The notes under the pieces: generated by a model
What the model was told of the DNA's origin: nothing
Seen by the model: the letters and a program-made list of their open reading frames with translations, nothing else
Databases searched by the model: none
Assembly: GCA_002385665.1 (NCBI GenBank)
Contig: DGDX01000087.1
Location: forward strand, 1-9,898
Length of the DNA stretch: 9,898 nucleotides
Origin: Firmicutes bacterium UBA3941
Lineage (GTDB): Bacteria; Bacillota; Clostridia; Caldicoprobacterales; UBA3941
Reading direction: 5' to 3'
Translations under genes and position numbers: made by a program
In this document: piece by piece, positions 1 to 7,309 of the stretch
How positions within the stretch are numbered: the first letter of the stretch is position 1
How the letters are laid out: each line of letters starts with the position of its first letter

Positions 1-1511
1 ACATAGGCTTCGGAAAACTCTTCCCCGTATTCATTTCTGGTTGATGACACACCTCTGGTGTATAGCATCATCATATCACCCTGCATGAAATCGAAATGAT
101 TCTGCTGGAAATTAACGTTTTCCATATTAGCTAGAACAAAGCTTTTGACCTCGTTCACTTCTTCGAAGTTGGTGCCTGCCCGCTTAATAAGAGTATTGGG
201 CTGACCGGCATTGACATAATCCATTTCACCAGTCTTCAGATCTACAATACCTACAAATGCCGATACAGTTAAGCCCTCGGTATTATTCTGGCTAAGCTGG
301 TTATTGGTTTCCAGCACTATCCGGTAAGGCGGGTAACCCAGGCGAGCAAAGCTGCGGATATTGGCTGCCGCCAGTATGGCAAATAACATAGCCGGGACAC
401 CTTGGCCTGAGGCTTCGCCCACCACAATGCAAAGACGGTTTTGATCGATGAGGAAGAAATCATAAAAATGTCCATCCCCGCCCGGGGAGGTTCTGGTGGC
501 ATAAATATCAAATTCTGTTCTGTTGGGGAAAGCGGGAAATACCGTGGGGAACATATTGCTCTGGATCTGATTGGCTACGTCCAGCTCTGCCCCAATTCTC
601 TCTTTTTCCGCTGACATAGTGGCCAGATTGATCATATAATCTTTTATTTCGCTGGTCATGTGGTTAAGGCTGGTGACCAGAAGCTCTATTTCATCATTGG
701 TATTGACAGAAATCTCCCGGAAGGATAACTGGGATGGATCTTCTGTCTCATAGCTCTGCTGAACAAAATGATTAGCACTTTCGGCAATACGCTTTATAGG
801 TGAGATAACAGAGCGATTCATAATGGTTATGAATACCCAGAGGAACACTACCAAAAGGACCAAGGTGCCCAATGCAACTGTAATAAGATATGACCGCATA
901 TTCTCATGAATTTGGTCCATAGAAACATCCATCGCTACAACGCAGACACCGTTGCCATAGGAATCCAATACCGGCAAGTAACCAGTCATCATGTACCCGT
1001 ATTCGCTGTCATTAATGTGAAAACGAGTCTGAGTTTTGTTGTTATCATCCCAGAGACAATTGTAGAAAAGCTCAGTGGTTACTTCATCAAAGTCTCCCTC
1101 ACCACAGGGGTCCCCAAGGGTGTTTATGGTTTCCGGTTCTTCCCGTAGTTCCTTTTCCGTATAGGCATTAAGAACATAGGCCATATTATAGGGGTCATCA
1201 GGGTCGGGAAAATAGACCATATATATGAACTCCATCTCGGTCTCTTCTTTGACTGTGTTCAGGTCCGTCTGCGTTTGTTCGTAGATGTCCGACTTTTGTA
1301 GAGTGTCAATACAGGTACGCATATCATCTCCGTCAATACTACTAGCTGCCACCTTAATAATCGAATCCACATATACGTGATATCGTTCTAAAACGCTCTC
1401 ACTATAAGTTTTATATCCTAGCCAACCGATTACAATGCTTAGTATAGTGGTGAAAACTACACAGCAAACCACTATCTTAGTGCTGAGTTTTCTTTGTCCG
1501 GCCTCTGCCAT
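1..1511 (-). CDS. Membrane-bound Cache-HAMP-SpoIIE/PP2C-like protein, probable pseudophosphatase, 3' partial
   Basis: The reading frame is open from ATG 1511-1509 to the window edge, giving 503 residues with the C-terminus missing. A GGGGAGGAG Shine-Dalgarno at 1518-1526 lies 6 bases upstream, and the gap to the previous stop is 26 bases. Visible layout: membrane segment at about 11-31, an extracytoplasmic Cache-like sensor at about 32-208, a second membrane segment at about 211-232, a HAMP-like linker at about 233-300, then a SpoIIE/PP2C-type domain from about 305. Family members dephosphorylate Ser/Thr in anti-anti-sigma factors and use Mn/Mg held by aspartates. Here the usual GGDFYD reads GDGHFYD (His348), GDVSGKG reads GEASGQG (Glu366), and YTDGV reads YTRGV (Arg486). 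The usual NAGH is NAGQ. The fold signature is kept (LDVANQIQ start, FYDFF, NAG), but all three metal positions are changed. I infer a non-catalytic sensor or binding protein. The frame is intact, so it is not a decayed gene within the window. Confidence 0.88.
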   Translation of the reverse strand, partial: MAEAGQRKLSTKIVVCCVVFTTILSIVIGWLGYKTYSESVLERYHVYVDSIIKVAASSIDGDDMRTCIDTLQKSDIYEQTQTDLNTVKEETEMEFIYMVYFPDPDDPYNMAYVLNAYTEKELREEPETINTLGDPCGEGDFDEVTTELFYNCLWDDNNKTQTRFHINDSEYGYMMTGYLPVLDSYGNGVCVVAMDVSMDQIHENMRSYLITVALGTLVLLVVFLWVFITIMNRSVISPIKRIAESANHFVQQSYETEDPSQLSFREISVNTNDEIELLVTSLNHMTSEIKDYMINLATMSAEKERIGAELDVANQIQSNMFPTVFPAFPNRTEFDIYATRTSPGGDGHFYDFFLIDQNRLCIVVGEASGQGVPAMLFAILAAANIRSFARLGYPPYRIVLETNNQLSQNNTEGLTVSAFVGIVDLKTGEMDYVNAGQPNTLIKRAGTNFEEVNEVKSFVLANMENVNFQQNHFDFMQGDMMMLYTRGVSSTRNEYGEEFSEAY

Positions 1512-1517
1512 AAACTA

Positions 1518-1526
1518 CTCCTCCCC
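1518..1526 (-). promoter_or_regulatory. Ribosome binding site of the SpoIIE-like gene
   Basis: GGGGAGGAG on the minus strand lies 6 bases upstream of ATG 1511. It fixes the start of a gene whose other end is outside the window. It sits in the 26-base gap after the MFS-fusion stop, which suggests co-transcription with its own ribosome loading. Confidence 0.8.
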
Positions 1527-1537
1527 AATAGTGATAC

Positions 1538-4519
1538 CTACGCGCTAGTGCTGGCCTTCGTGCTTTTCCCAGCTCCAAGACGGGTCAGGGCAAATAAGCC
1601 GTTCATACCAGTAAAGATAAGCACTAGCTTAACCATACCAGGTAGAAAACCGGCAGAAACAATAGTTGCTAGCACCATGGGCCCTGCTGATTCTCCCAGA
1701 TTATCCACAAAGTTATAAATACCCATAGAGCGATTCGTACCGTAAGCATTAGCTTCCTTACTACTTGCAAAGTATCCCACTCGGGAAGGTGTTCCAAAGC
1801 TATTGGCAACACCAATCATTATTAAGGAAACGATCAGCATGGGAATGGTCATATGCAGTGCGAACATAATCAGAGCAACATAAGTGATAAAGCTGGACAG
1901 GTAAATGGTGTTCTCCTTGATCTTTTTACTCAGATAGCTGGTTAATCCCACACTAAGATATACACTGCACAGGGAACTGATCATTATCAACATACATGAC
2001 TCGTTTTCACCCAAACCCTGCTCATGAGCGAAAATCGGCACGAAGAAATAGATAAAAGCACTCATTACTATGTAAGGAACTTGAACCAAAGCCATGAAAC
2101 TAAGAACATTTTTATTCATTATAAACTGTTTAAGGGTTAAGGAGCCTTTTTCTGCATCATCCCGATCCTGGACAAATATCATACTCTTGCCCACTCCAAG
2201 TATGATAAGTGAAACCAATAGCCAAACCACGGTGGCAGTAAGAAAAACATTACTCTGTCCCAGGTTTTCGGCTAGTGCTGCACCGAACATCATTCCACAG
2301 CTGATACCGGACAAGCTAGCCGCACTAAAAATCGAGAATCCATATCCGCTCTCCTGCCCCTTGCTAACATTAGATGAGGCCAAAAACATGTGAATGGCAT
2401 TAGTTATCATACCCACACCGATACCGTTGAGAGCTAATCCTATGACAATCATAGAATAGTTTTGGGCAACAGCCAAGGTAAGATCGCCGCATAAGGCCAG
2501 CAGACCGCTAACTACCGCTACTTTTCTGAAACCGAATGTATTAAGCAATCTTGCACATATAAGTGAAGTAATGGCTAAAAAGATGAGGTTCACCGACATA
2601 GGAATGGAAACCACCAGTTCTCTGGGAATTCCTATATCCACACCCACAAATTTTAATATATATACGGGCAGGAAGGAGGTAGCCATGTTAAATGCTACAA
2701 AGGTAATGAAAACCAATAAACGTATTATATGAAAGGGAACAGCCGGCTTATTGTTTTGAACCTGTAACACGTACTTACTGCGTAGATCAAAAAACGAGAA
2801 AATCTCACTAAAGGCAAACAGGATAACCAAAATGATCATTATCATGGGAATAGCTATTTTCCTTAGCATTTGGTTAACACTGCTGTCGAGTACATCTGAA
2901 AGAGTGCCAATCTCTACCACGCCGATTACTTTACCAAATTGATCATATATGGGTGCTTTTACATATATATAAGCTCCTGTCTCACTGACCGTATCACTTA
3001 GCAATACCTGGCCAGTGTCGTATACCTGGAAAACCTCCTCAGCCTCATTATCAAACAGTGGAAAATATGCTCCGATGGAGTTGTCGATATATGCTATAGC
3101 ATAGGCTTGGTCCCCTTCACATTTGAGAATATTGGCGTACATATCATCGCTGTATGCAAAATTTTTATCAATGGTACTGGTCACCGAATTCAGGAGTTTT
3201 TTATAATCCTCGTTCATATAGTCTCTGGGACTATTGATGCGTTTCAACGCCTCGATATCGGTAGTGTTGCTGACAATCTGGGCAGACATTTCCAGCTTGT
3301 TGAGGATTTCATCCCGGTATATAGTTCTAAAATCGCTCATAAGCTGACTGACAATGATCGCTGTAACGATCAAAGCCGTGGTGGCAACTAAAGCACCGGT
3401 CCGCCCAGTTTCACTATACTTGACAGTTAAACTAACTAACAGTATGCGCAATAGTACATATATTGCGGATAGAAGGGCTAATAACAGCAGAAAATCGAAT
3501 AATACCTCTTGGTAAAGGTATTCCTTGCTTTTCTCAAACTGGCTGCCCTCCAAAACGATCTCCCCGGAAGAATCCAAAACATATGCCTTACCTTCCTTAA
3601 CAAAACTGATAAGGCCTTTTTCGTTGTTGACAGCCACATTCCAAATAGCTGCTCCTTCTACAACCTGGGAGTACTCATAACCTCGGTCTCTTGAAAAGCG
3701 TAAAAGCTGGTTGGAGGCAATATCTGTCACATAAACGTTACCCCGGTTGTCCACTGCCGCTCGATAAAGAGCAATCTTATTATTAGCCTCTTGGTATACA
3801 TCTTGAACCTGGATAACCACACCATGGGAAGCCTCCAGGAGCATGCCGCGTTTATCTACCGCGTAGACCACTTTAGATGCAGGGTCCACGGCAAAATCTT
3901 GTATAAGGGTTATAGCATCCTCATAAGGAAAAGCTGCCAGTTCGGACACCTGGTCATCAACCAGTGATATTGAATTCAGCGTAAAACCCTTTTCATCCGC
4001 AGCCACAAAATAAATAAAACCGTCGTATTCAGTCATGGCAAAAAGCCGATGTTTATCACAGTAAATATCATCGTAATACACTTCATGCACATATCTATCA
4101 AATTCCCCATCGGGGGTGTAGTACATAAAGCATTCCCCGTCAAGGGAAAAGCCGGTTAAGCTCCACCAAATATCATGGAGATATATACCCCCTTTATCGT
4201 CTATATGAATGTTATCAGGAAAATAAAAGGTATCGCCTTTGGGGGCATATCCATTAATTATGCGAGAAACCTGGTGGTTCTGATCAATAACTACAACTCG
4301 CGATCTTTCTTTATCGACCACGTAGCTATTGCCACTGTTATCAGTCTTTATAAGCCACGGATTAGATAAAGCAAGGTTCTGGTCAAAAATGATATCGTAT
4401 TTATACATATTGGCATTTACAAATAGTGCACTGCCTACCAGTACAGCGATTATTATCACGTCTACTACATCTAATCGCTTGCGAATAAACCAATTCCATA
4501 ATTTTTGTATCAGCTTCAT
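1538..4519 (-). CDS. Propeller-Cache-MFS fusion membrane protein
   Basis: This is a 993-residue protein from the preferred ATG at 4519; an in-frame ATG at 4534 would add five residues. The order seen is: short basic cytoplasmic start; membrane segment at about 18-36; an extracytoplasmic region of about 290 residues (45-330) with repeated NHL/propeller-like strands such as 'NSYVVDKERSRVVVID', 'GGIYLHD' and 'GNVYVTDIASNQLLRF'; membrane segments at about 338-365 and 375-394; a Cache-like sensor at about 395-550 with the typical end 'PIYDQFGKVIGVVEIG'; a membrane segment at about 555-577; then about 12 hydrophobic segments at 598-985 that read as a full major facilitator fold. The basic loops put both soluble domains outside the cell. 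MFS proteins normally carry small solutes; here the transporter half may carry an unknown ligand or serve as a membrane sensor. The fused ectodomains make it more than twice normal MFS size. It is coupled to the upstream gene by an ATGA overlap. Confidence 0.87.
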   Translation of the reverse strand: MKLIQKLWNWFIRKRLDVVDVIIIAVLVGSALFVNANMYKYDIIFDQNLALSNPWLIKTDNSGNSYVVDKERSRVVVIDQNHQVSRIINGYAPKGDTFYFPDNIHIDDKGGIYLHDIWWSLTGFSLDGECFMYYTPDGEFDRYVHEVYYDDIYCDKHRLFAMTEYDGFIYFVAADEKGFTLNSISLVDDQVSELAAFPYEDAITLIQDFAVDPASKVVYAVDKRGMLLEASHGVVIQVQDVYQEANNKIALYRAAVDNRGNVYVTDIASNQLLRFSRDRGYEYSQVVEGAAIWNVAVNNEKGLISFVKEGKAYVLDSSGEIVLEGSQFEKSKEYLYQEVLFDFLLLLALLSAIYVLLRILLVSLTVKYSETGRTGALVATTALIVTAIIVSQLMSDFRTIYRDEILNKLEMSAQIVSNTTDIEALKRINSPRDYMNEDYKKLLNSVTSTIDKNFAYSDDMYANILKCEGDQAYAIAYIDNSIGAYFPLFDNEAEEVFQVYDTGQVLLSDTVSETGAYIYVKAPIYDQFGKVIGVVEIGTLSDVLDSSVNQMLRKIAIPMIMIILVILFAFSEIFSFFDLRSKYVLQVQNNKPAVPFHIIRLLVFITFVAFNMATSFLPVYILKFVGVDIGIPRELVVSIPMSVNLIFLAITSLICARLLNTFGFRKVAVVSGLLALCGDLTLAVAQNYSMIVIGLALNGIGVGMITNAIHMFLASSNVSKGQESGYGFSIFSAASLSGISCGMMFGAALAENLGQSNVFLTATVVWLLVSLIILGVGKSMIFVQDRDDAEKGSLTLKQFIMNKNVLSFMALVQVPYIVMSAFIYFFVPIFAHEQGLGENESCMLIMISSLCSVYLSVGLTSYLSKKIKENTIYLSSFITYVALIMFALHMTIPMLIVSLIMIGVANSFGTPSRVGYFASSKEANAYGTNRSMGIYNFVDNLGESAGPMVLATIVSAGFLPGMVKLVLIFTGMNGLFALTRLGAGKSTKASTSA

Positions 4520-5907
4520 ATTGTCCTCCCGCATAAGAAGTATTCCTTGAACTCGAGGGGAGCATTGAAAATTGTATGGGTTCCATCAGCGCTTAAATAC
4601 TCTGGGAAAAGTATACTGTGAAAAGTAACCTCAGGACTATGTATCTTCATACATTTGCGCATGGAGTCCGCCTCATCAACACTATCTATCTGCAAGACAT
4701 TGCCGGTTCCATAAACATAGTATGGAAGTGCCAGCATAGTAATGTAATCTATGATCGCTTCAGTTCGCCCTTTGTATTCGGTAACGCGTCCCATACGGGA
4801 CAATTTGTGGATATACTGCTCCCTCTTATCATAGAACAGACCGCACAATCGAGGATCACGGCTGTGGAGTACCTGACATTCCACCTCTGGGTATTTTAGC
4901 TGTAAGTCATCCATCACCGTTAAATACATATCAGTAATGTCCTGGGATATTTCTTCAAAATCCCTAAAAGCTGGCTCTTTAACTTTACTGGCAATTGGTG
5001 TTGTTATTCCCTGGAAAAATTTCATATAAGACATATCAGGAATAGGAATTACCACCTGGGCATTCAAAGCCAGGGCGAATTCAAACAGGTATTGCATACT
5101 TAGATATTCCTGATAGGTTACACCGCCCTTAAAGTTGGTAAGGTTCAATTCCACGATGTCCTGGTGTCTAGTACTTAAATAAGCCTCTAGGTCCATTTCC
5201 GCCAACTTACCTTTGTCATAATTTTTACCTGTGCTAAAATCAAACTGAACTACTTCACCATTCCCGTGAACAACATCAATAACCACCTCATGAGCTCCAA
5301 AAAGACAGGGACCCCCAACAATACCAAGTGGTACACCTTTTTCTACAGCTACTGATAAGTCCCGTATACCGCGTACGAACAGAGGCATATCCCTCAGCTT
5401 GGGAGTATTGACGTCTCGGATCTGAGGCAGCAGAGTAGCTGTCTCAGCAAAACTTGAACAGTAAAATGAATCCTTGTATTCCAGATAGGTATGACCAAGG
5501 CTAAATTCTTTTTTGATTTCCTCAGTAGATTGCTTAAAATACTTGGATTCAAGAACAGACTTGGTTTCTTGCAGCATTTTTTTCTGTTTGCGCAACTCCA
5601 TTTTCTCCGCTATGAGCTTCTCATCGCTGGTGTCTTTAATGCCTTTAATTTCTTTCAACCGGTCTTCAATTTGTTTGAGCTGTAAGCATACCGTATGGTA
5701 TTCTTTTGATTGTTTCTTTTCCTGAACAAGGCAGTGCAGTCGGTTCAATACCTCAAAATCCCTCACATCCTCCCCATCACTCTTGACCTTGAAAAAGTCC
5801 CCAATGTGCATGGGAAAATCCAGAACATTATCCTCCGTTCGGCCATAAATGGTGTCCTGGAGAGGAACCCCCCTATCCTGCAATATTCCCCTTAAAGTTA
5901 TCAGCAT
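4516..5907 (-). CDS. Coiled-coil protein of unknown family
   Basis: I do not recognise this 463-residue protein. I chose ATG 5907 because GGGGGAG (5917-5923) lies 9 bases upstream; the in-frame ATG at 5916 directly abuts that site. It has no signal peptide and no clear membrane segment, so it is probably cytoplasmic. Residues about 57-132 are rich in Lys, Glu, Gln and Leu with heptad-like spacing ('LKQIEDRLKEIK', 'AEKMELRKQKKMLQETKSVL'), a likely coiled coil. The rest reads as a globular alpha/beta domain with alternating hydrophobic strands ('GVPLGIVGGPCLFGAHEVVIDVVHG', split here as GVPLGIVGG and HEVVIDVVHG; 'DIVELNLTNFKGG'; 'NAQVVIPIPDMSYMKFF') and a C-terminal piece 'FHSILFPEYLSADGTHTIF'. 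No nucleotide-binding P-loop or obvious catalytic triad is seen. It lies between a cyclase-like gene and the membrane fusion, to which it is coupled by ATGA, so a bridge between particle or signalling proteins and the membrane is possible but speculative. Confidence 0.8.
   Translation of the reverse strand: MLITLRGILQDRGVPLQDTIYGRTEDNVLDFPMHIGDFFKVKSDGEDVRDFEVLNRLHCLVQEKKQSKEYHTVCLQLKQIEDRLKEIKGIKDTSDEKLIAEKMELRKQKKMLQETKSVLESKYFKQSTEEIKKEFSLGHTYLEYKDSFYCSSFAETATLLPQIRDVNTPKLRDMPLFVRGIRDLSVAVEKGVPLGIVGGPCLFGAHEVVIDVVHGNGEVVQFDFSTGKNYDKGKLAEMDLEAYLSTRHQDIVELNLTNFKGGVTYQEYLSMQYLFEFALALNAQVVIPIPDMSYMKFFQGITTPIASKVKEPAFRDFEEISQDITDMYLTVMDDLQLKYPEVECQVLHSRDPRLCGLFYDKREQYIHKLSRMGRVTEYKGRTEAIIDYITMLALPYYVYGTGNVLQIDSVDEADSMRKCMKIHSPEVTFHSILFPEYLSADGTHTIFNAPLEFKEYFLCGRTI
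4525..4530 (-). promoter_or_regulatory. Ribosome binding site that decides the MFS-fusion start, with ATGA overlap
   Basis: GGGAGG on the minus strand is followed after 5 bases by ATG 4519-4517. That ATG shares bases with the TGA (4518-4516) of the preceding gene, giving a 4-base ATGA overlap typical of translational coupling. This favours 4519 over the in-frame ATG at 4534, whose best upstream match (AAGGAA) is weaker. Confidence 0.75.
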
Positions 5908-5916
5908 AACAAACAT

Positions 5917-5923
5917 CTCCCCC
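5917..5923 (-). promoter_or_regulatory. Ribosome binding site that decides the coiled-coil protein start
   Basis: GGGGGAG on the minus strand touches the first in-frame ATG (5916) with no spacer, but sits 9 bases before the second ATG (5907). The second is therefore the likelier start, giving 463 rather than 466 residues. Confidence 0.65.
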
Positions 5924-5931
5924 GGTGTTAC

Positions 5932-6858
5932 TCACCAAATTTCCAAGTATGTCCTCTGGGCAAAGCCCTCTTCTCCGTTGGCACATTTATCGCAAAGATA
6001 GACATACTCCTTGGCCGCCAGGTCCTGTCTGTCTGCTTTTAGAACTTCGACGAAATGCAAACGTGCTTGATCGTATTTTCTTTCAGCAAATAGTTCCACG
6101 CCTTTTTCGAACATTAGCTTAGTTTTGCGCTTCCTATTTCTAACCTCAAGAGTATCGCCATTATAAACATCATAAATTTTTTCATACTTTTGGAGTTTGG
6201 TTAGGTAAATGTACCCTAGAGTCCTACTGCTAAACCGCTTGGAGAAGTCATCTATAAGTTCTGCAAAACTTGCGGTAATCAAAATTCTGGAATAATACTT
6301 GCCAGCAATTGATTGCAGGTATTTTGCCAGACCAGTATACTCGGAGATGGTAAGTGTGGAATAGCTTTTCCCATCACCTACCACACCAATCATGACGGAT
6401 CCAAAGCATACGCCTACGGCAAAGCTGCTAAAGTCAAAATCGGGATCATTAAGGGTGTTTATTTCCTGACACATAGAAATGGCACTGACAAGTGCACTTC
6501 TGTAATCCTGGCTGAAAAGAGCGGTAACTCCCGCATCCGAAAAGCTGTCTGCCTCGCCACTGTTACTTTCAATAACCGGTAGCAATTTGGATAGTAAAGT
6601 GTTGATGTACCGGAAGATATCCTTTGCCTCCAAGGACAAAACAATATCCGAGAAATCCGTCATATTGATATTGGCGTATAACACAGCCGCCAAAATACTC
6701 TTCTGACGATTGAGGATTTCGTTATTTTCAGTTTTACTGGCTGCAGGAACAGGCTTAGGAGCAGGAATACTCTCCTTTTCAGGACCGTTGGGTGCCATAT
6801 AGCCCAGCCGTATTGACCAATTATAAAAAGTCTCTGCAATTTTCCCTTTGATGTTCAT
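5932..6858 (-). CDS. Degenerate class III nucleotidyl cyclase-like protein with C-terminal TPR-like tail
   Basis: From ATG 6858 this gives 308 residues; an in-frame TTG at 6894 is possible but less likely, and GGTGGA lies just upstream of the ATG. After a Pro/Lys-rich linker (about 25-45), residues about 50-230 resemble an adenylate/guanylate cyclase homology domain: 'AAVLYANINMTDFSDI' in place of LFADIxGFT, 'FSDAGVTALFS' in place of GDAxxAxF, 'AVGVCFGSVMIGVVG' matching the GIHxGxVxxGxIG strand-turn, and 'ISEYTGLAKYLQSIAG' in place of GdxVNxAaRLexxA. The first metal aspartate is Asn63, and the Asn and Arg of VNxAaR are Gly and Tyr, so cyclase activity is unlikely. Residues about 250-295 ('FEKGVELFAERKYDQARLHFVEVL') form a TPR-like helical repeat like the tails of many bacterial cyclase-like proteins. 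No signal peptide is seen, so it should be cytoplasmic. I infer a binding or scaffold role, perhaps nucleotide sensing. Confidence 0.78.
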   Translation of the reverse strand: MNIKGKIAETFYNWSIRLGYMAPNGPEKESIPAPKPVPAASKTENNEILNRQKSILAAVLYANINMTDFSDIVLSLEAKDIFRYINTLLSKLLPVIESNSGEADSFSDAGVTALFSQDYRSALVSAISMCQEINTLNDPDFDFSSFAVGVCFGSVMIGVVGDGKSYSTLTISEYTGLAKYLQSIAGKYYSRILITASFAELIDDFSKRFSSRTLGYIYLTKLQKYEKIYDVYNGDTLEVRNRKRKTKLMFEKGVELFAERKYDQARLHFVEVLKADRQDLAAKEYVYLCDKCANGEEGFAQRTYLEIW

Positions 6859-6909
6859 AGATCCACCACATCCAAACAACAAATTTGCCACCAAAACGCA
6901 ATTCGCGGA

Positions 6910-7296
6910 TTACGGAACCTGAATATTGGTTGTGCCGGGATTGGTGATCTGTATAACACCGCCCCAGTTGCACATTAGTTTGCTAGAGTTATTCAATGCC
7001 GGGTAATTGCCCACCAAAACCGTTGGACTACCTGGAGCCCACGGAGCAGTGGTAACGGGTATACATGGCATGGGTGTTAAAACACCTAAAGCTGCTGATG
7101 TTGCCGCTGCCACTTGCGGGTTTGACATAGATGTACACATACCAAATGGCATGATATTAACCATAGGGATATTGTCCATAATTGTAGCTATGGGCATGGA
7201 GGTCGTCACCCGGTTTGTCGGCAACACGTTAAGCGTAGACGGAGCCATGCCAAAGCTACACATCATCATAGCTCCACCACATACACAAAAACCCAT
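6910..7296 (-). CDS. DUF4280 PAAR-like protein
   Basis: A 128-residue protein typical of DUF4280 in length and pattern. Features seen are the start 'GGAMMMCSFGMAPSTL', the centre 'NIMPFGMCTSMSNPQVAAAT', 'LTPMPCIPV', 'APWAPGSPTVLVGNYPAL', and the end 'MCNWGGVIQITNPG'. Six cysteines (4, 6, 13, 54, 78, 109) could bind metal or stabilise the tip. PAAR-like proteins sharpen the spike of contractile injection machines (type VI secretion, eCIS and related particles) and may carry effectors. There is no C-terminal extension, so this is a bare tip without a fused toxin. ATG 7296 has AGGAG at 7307-7311 with a 10-base spacer, and this site overlaps the previous gene's stop codon, which shows tight coupling. 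The neighbouring DUF4255 gene supports a contractile-particle role. Family assignment is strong; the exact machine type is inferred. Confidence 0.9.
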   Translation of the reverse strand: MGFCVCGGAMMMCSFGMAPSTLNVLPTNRVTTSMPIATIMDNIPMVNIMPFGMCTSMSNPQVAAATSAALGVLTPMPCIPVTTAPWAPGSPTVLVGNYPALNNSSKLMCNWGGVIQITNPGTTNIQVP

Positions 7297-7309
7297 ATCA
7301 GTTCATCTC

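Noticed and set aside
906..1148. Plus-strand open frame opposite the Cache domain of the SpoIIE-like gene
   Set aside because: The minus-strand frame is open over the whole stretch with a strong start and recognisable domains; the plus frame has no family features.
1..1511. Pseudogene call for the SpoIIE-like gene because of lost catalytic residues
   Set aside because: The frame has no stop or frameshift in 503 codons and keeps a strong ribosome binding site, so a functional non-catalytic protein is more likely.
4401..4586. Short minus-strand frame spanning the junction of the coiled-coil and MFS-fusion genes
   Set aside because: It overlaps both true frames around the ATGA coupling point and has no ribosome binding site or recognisable sequence.
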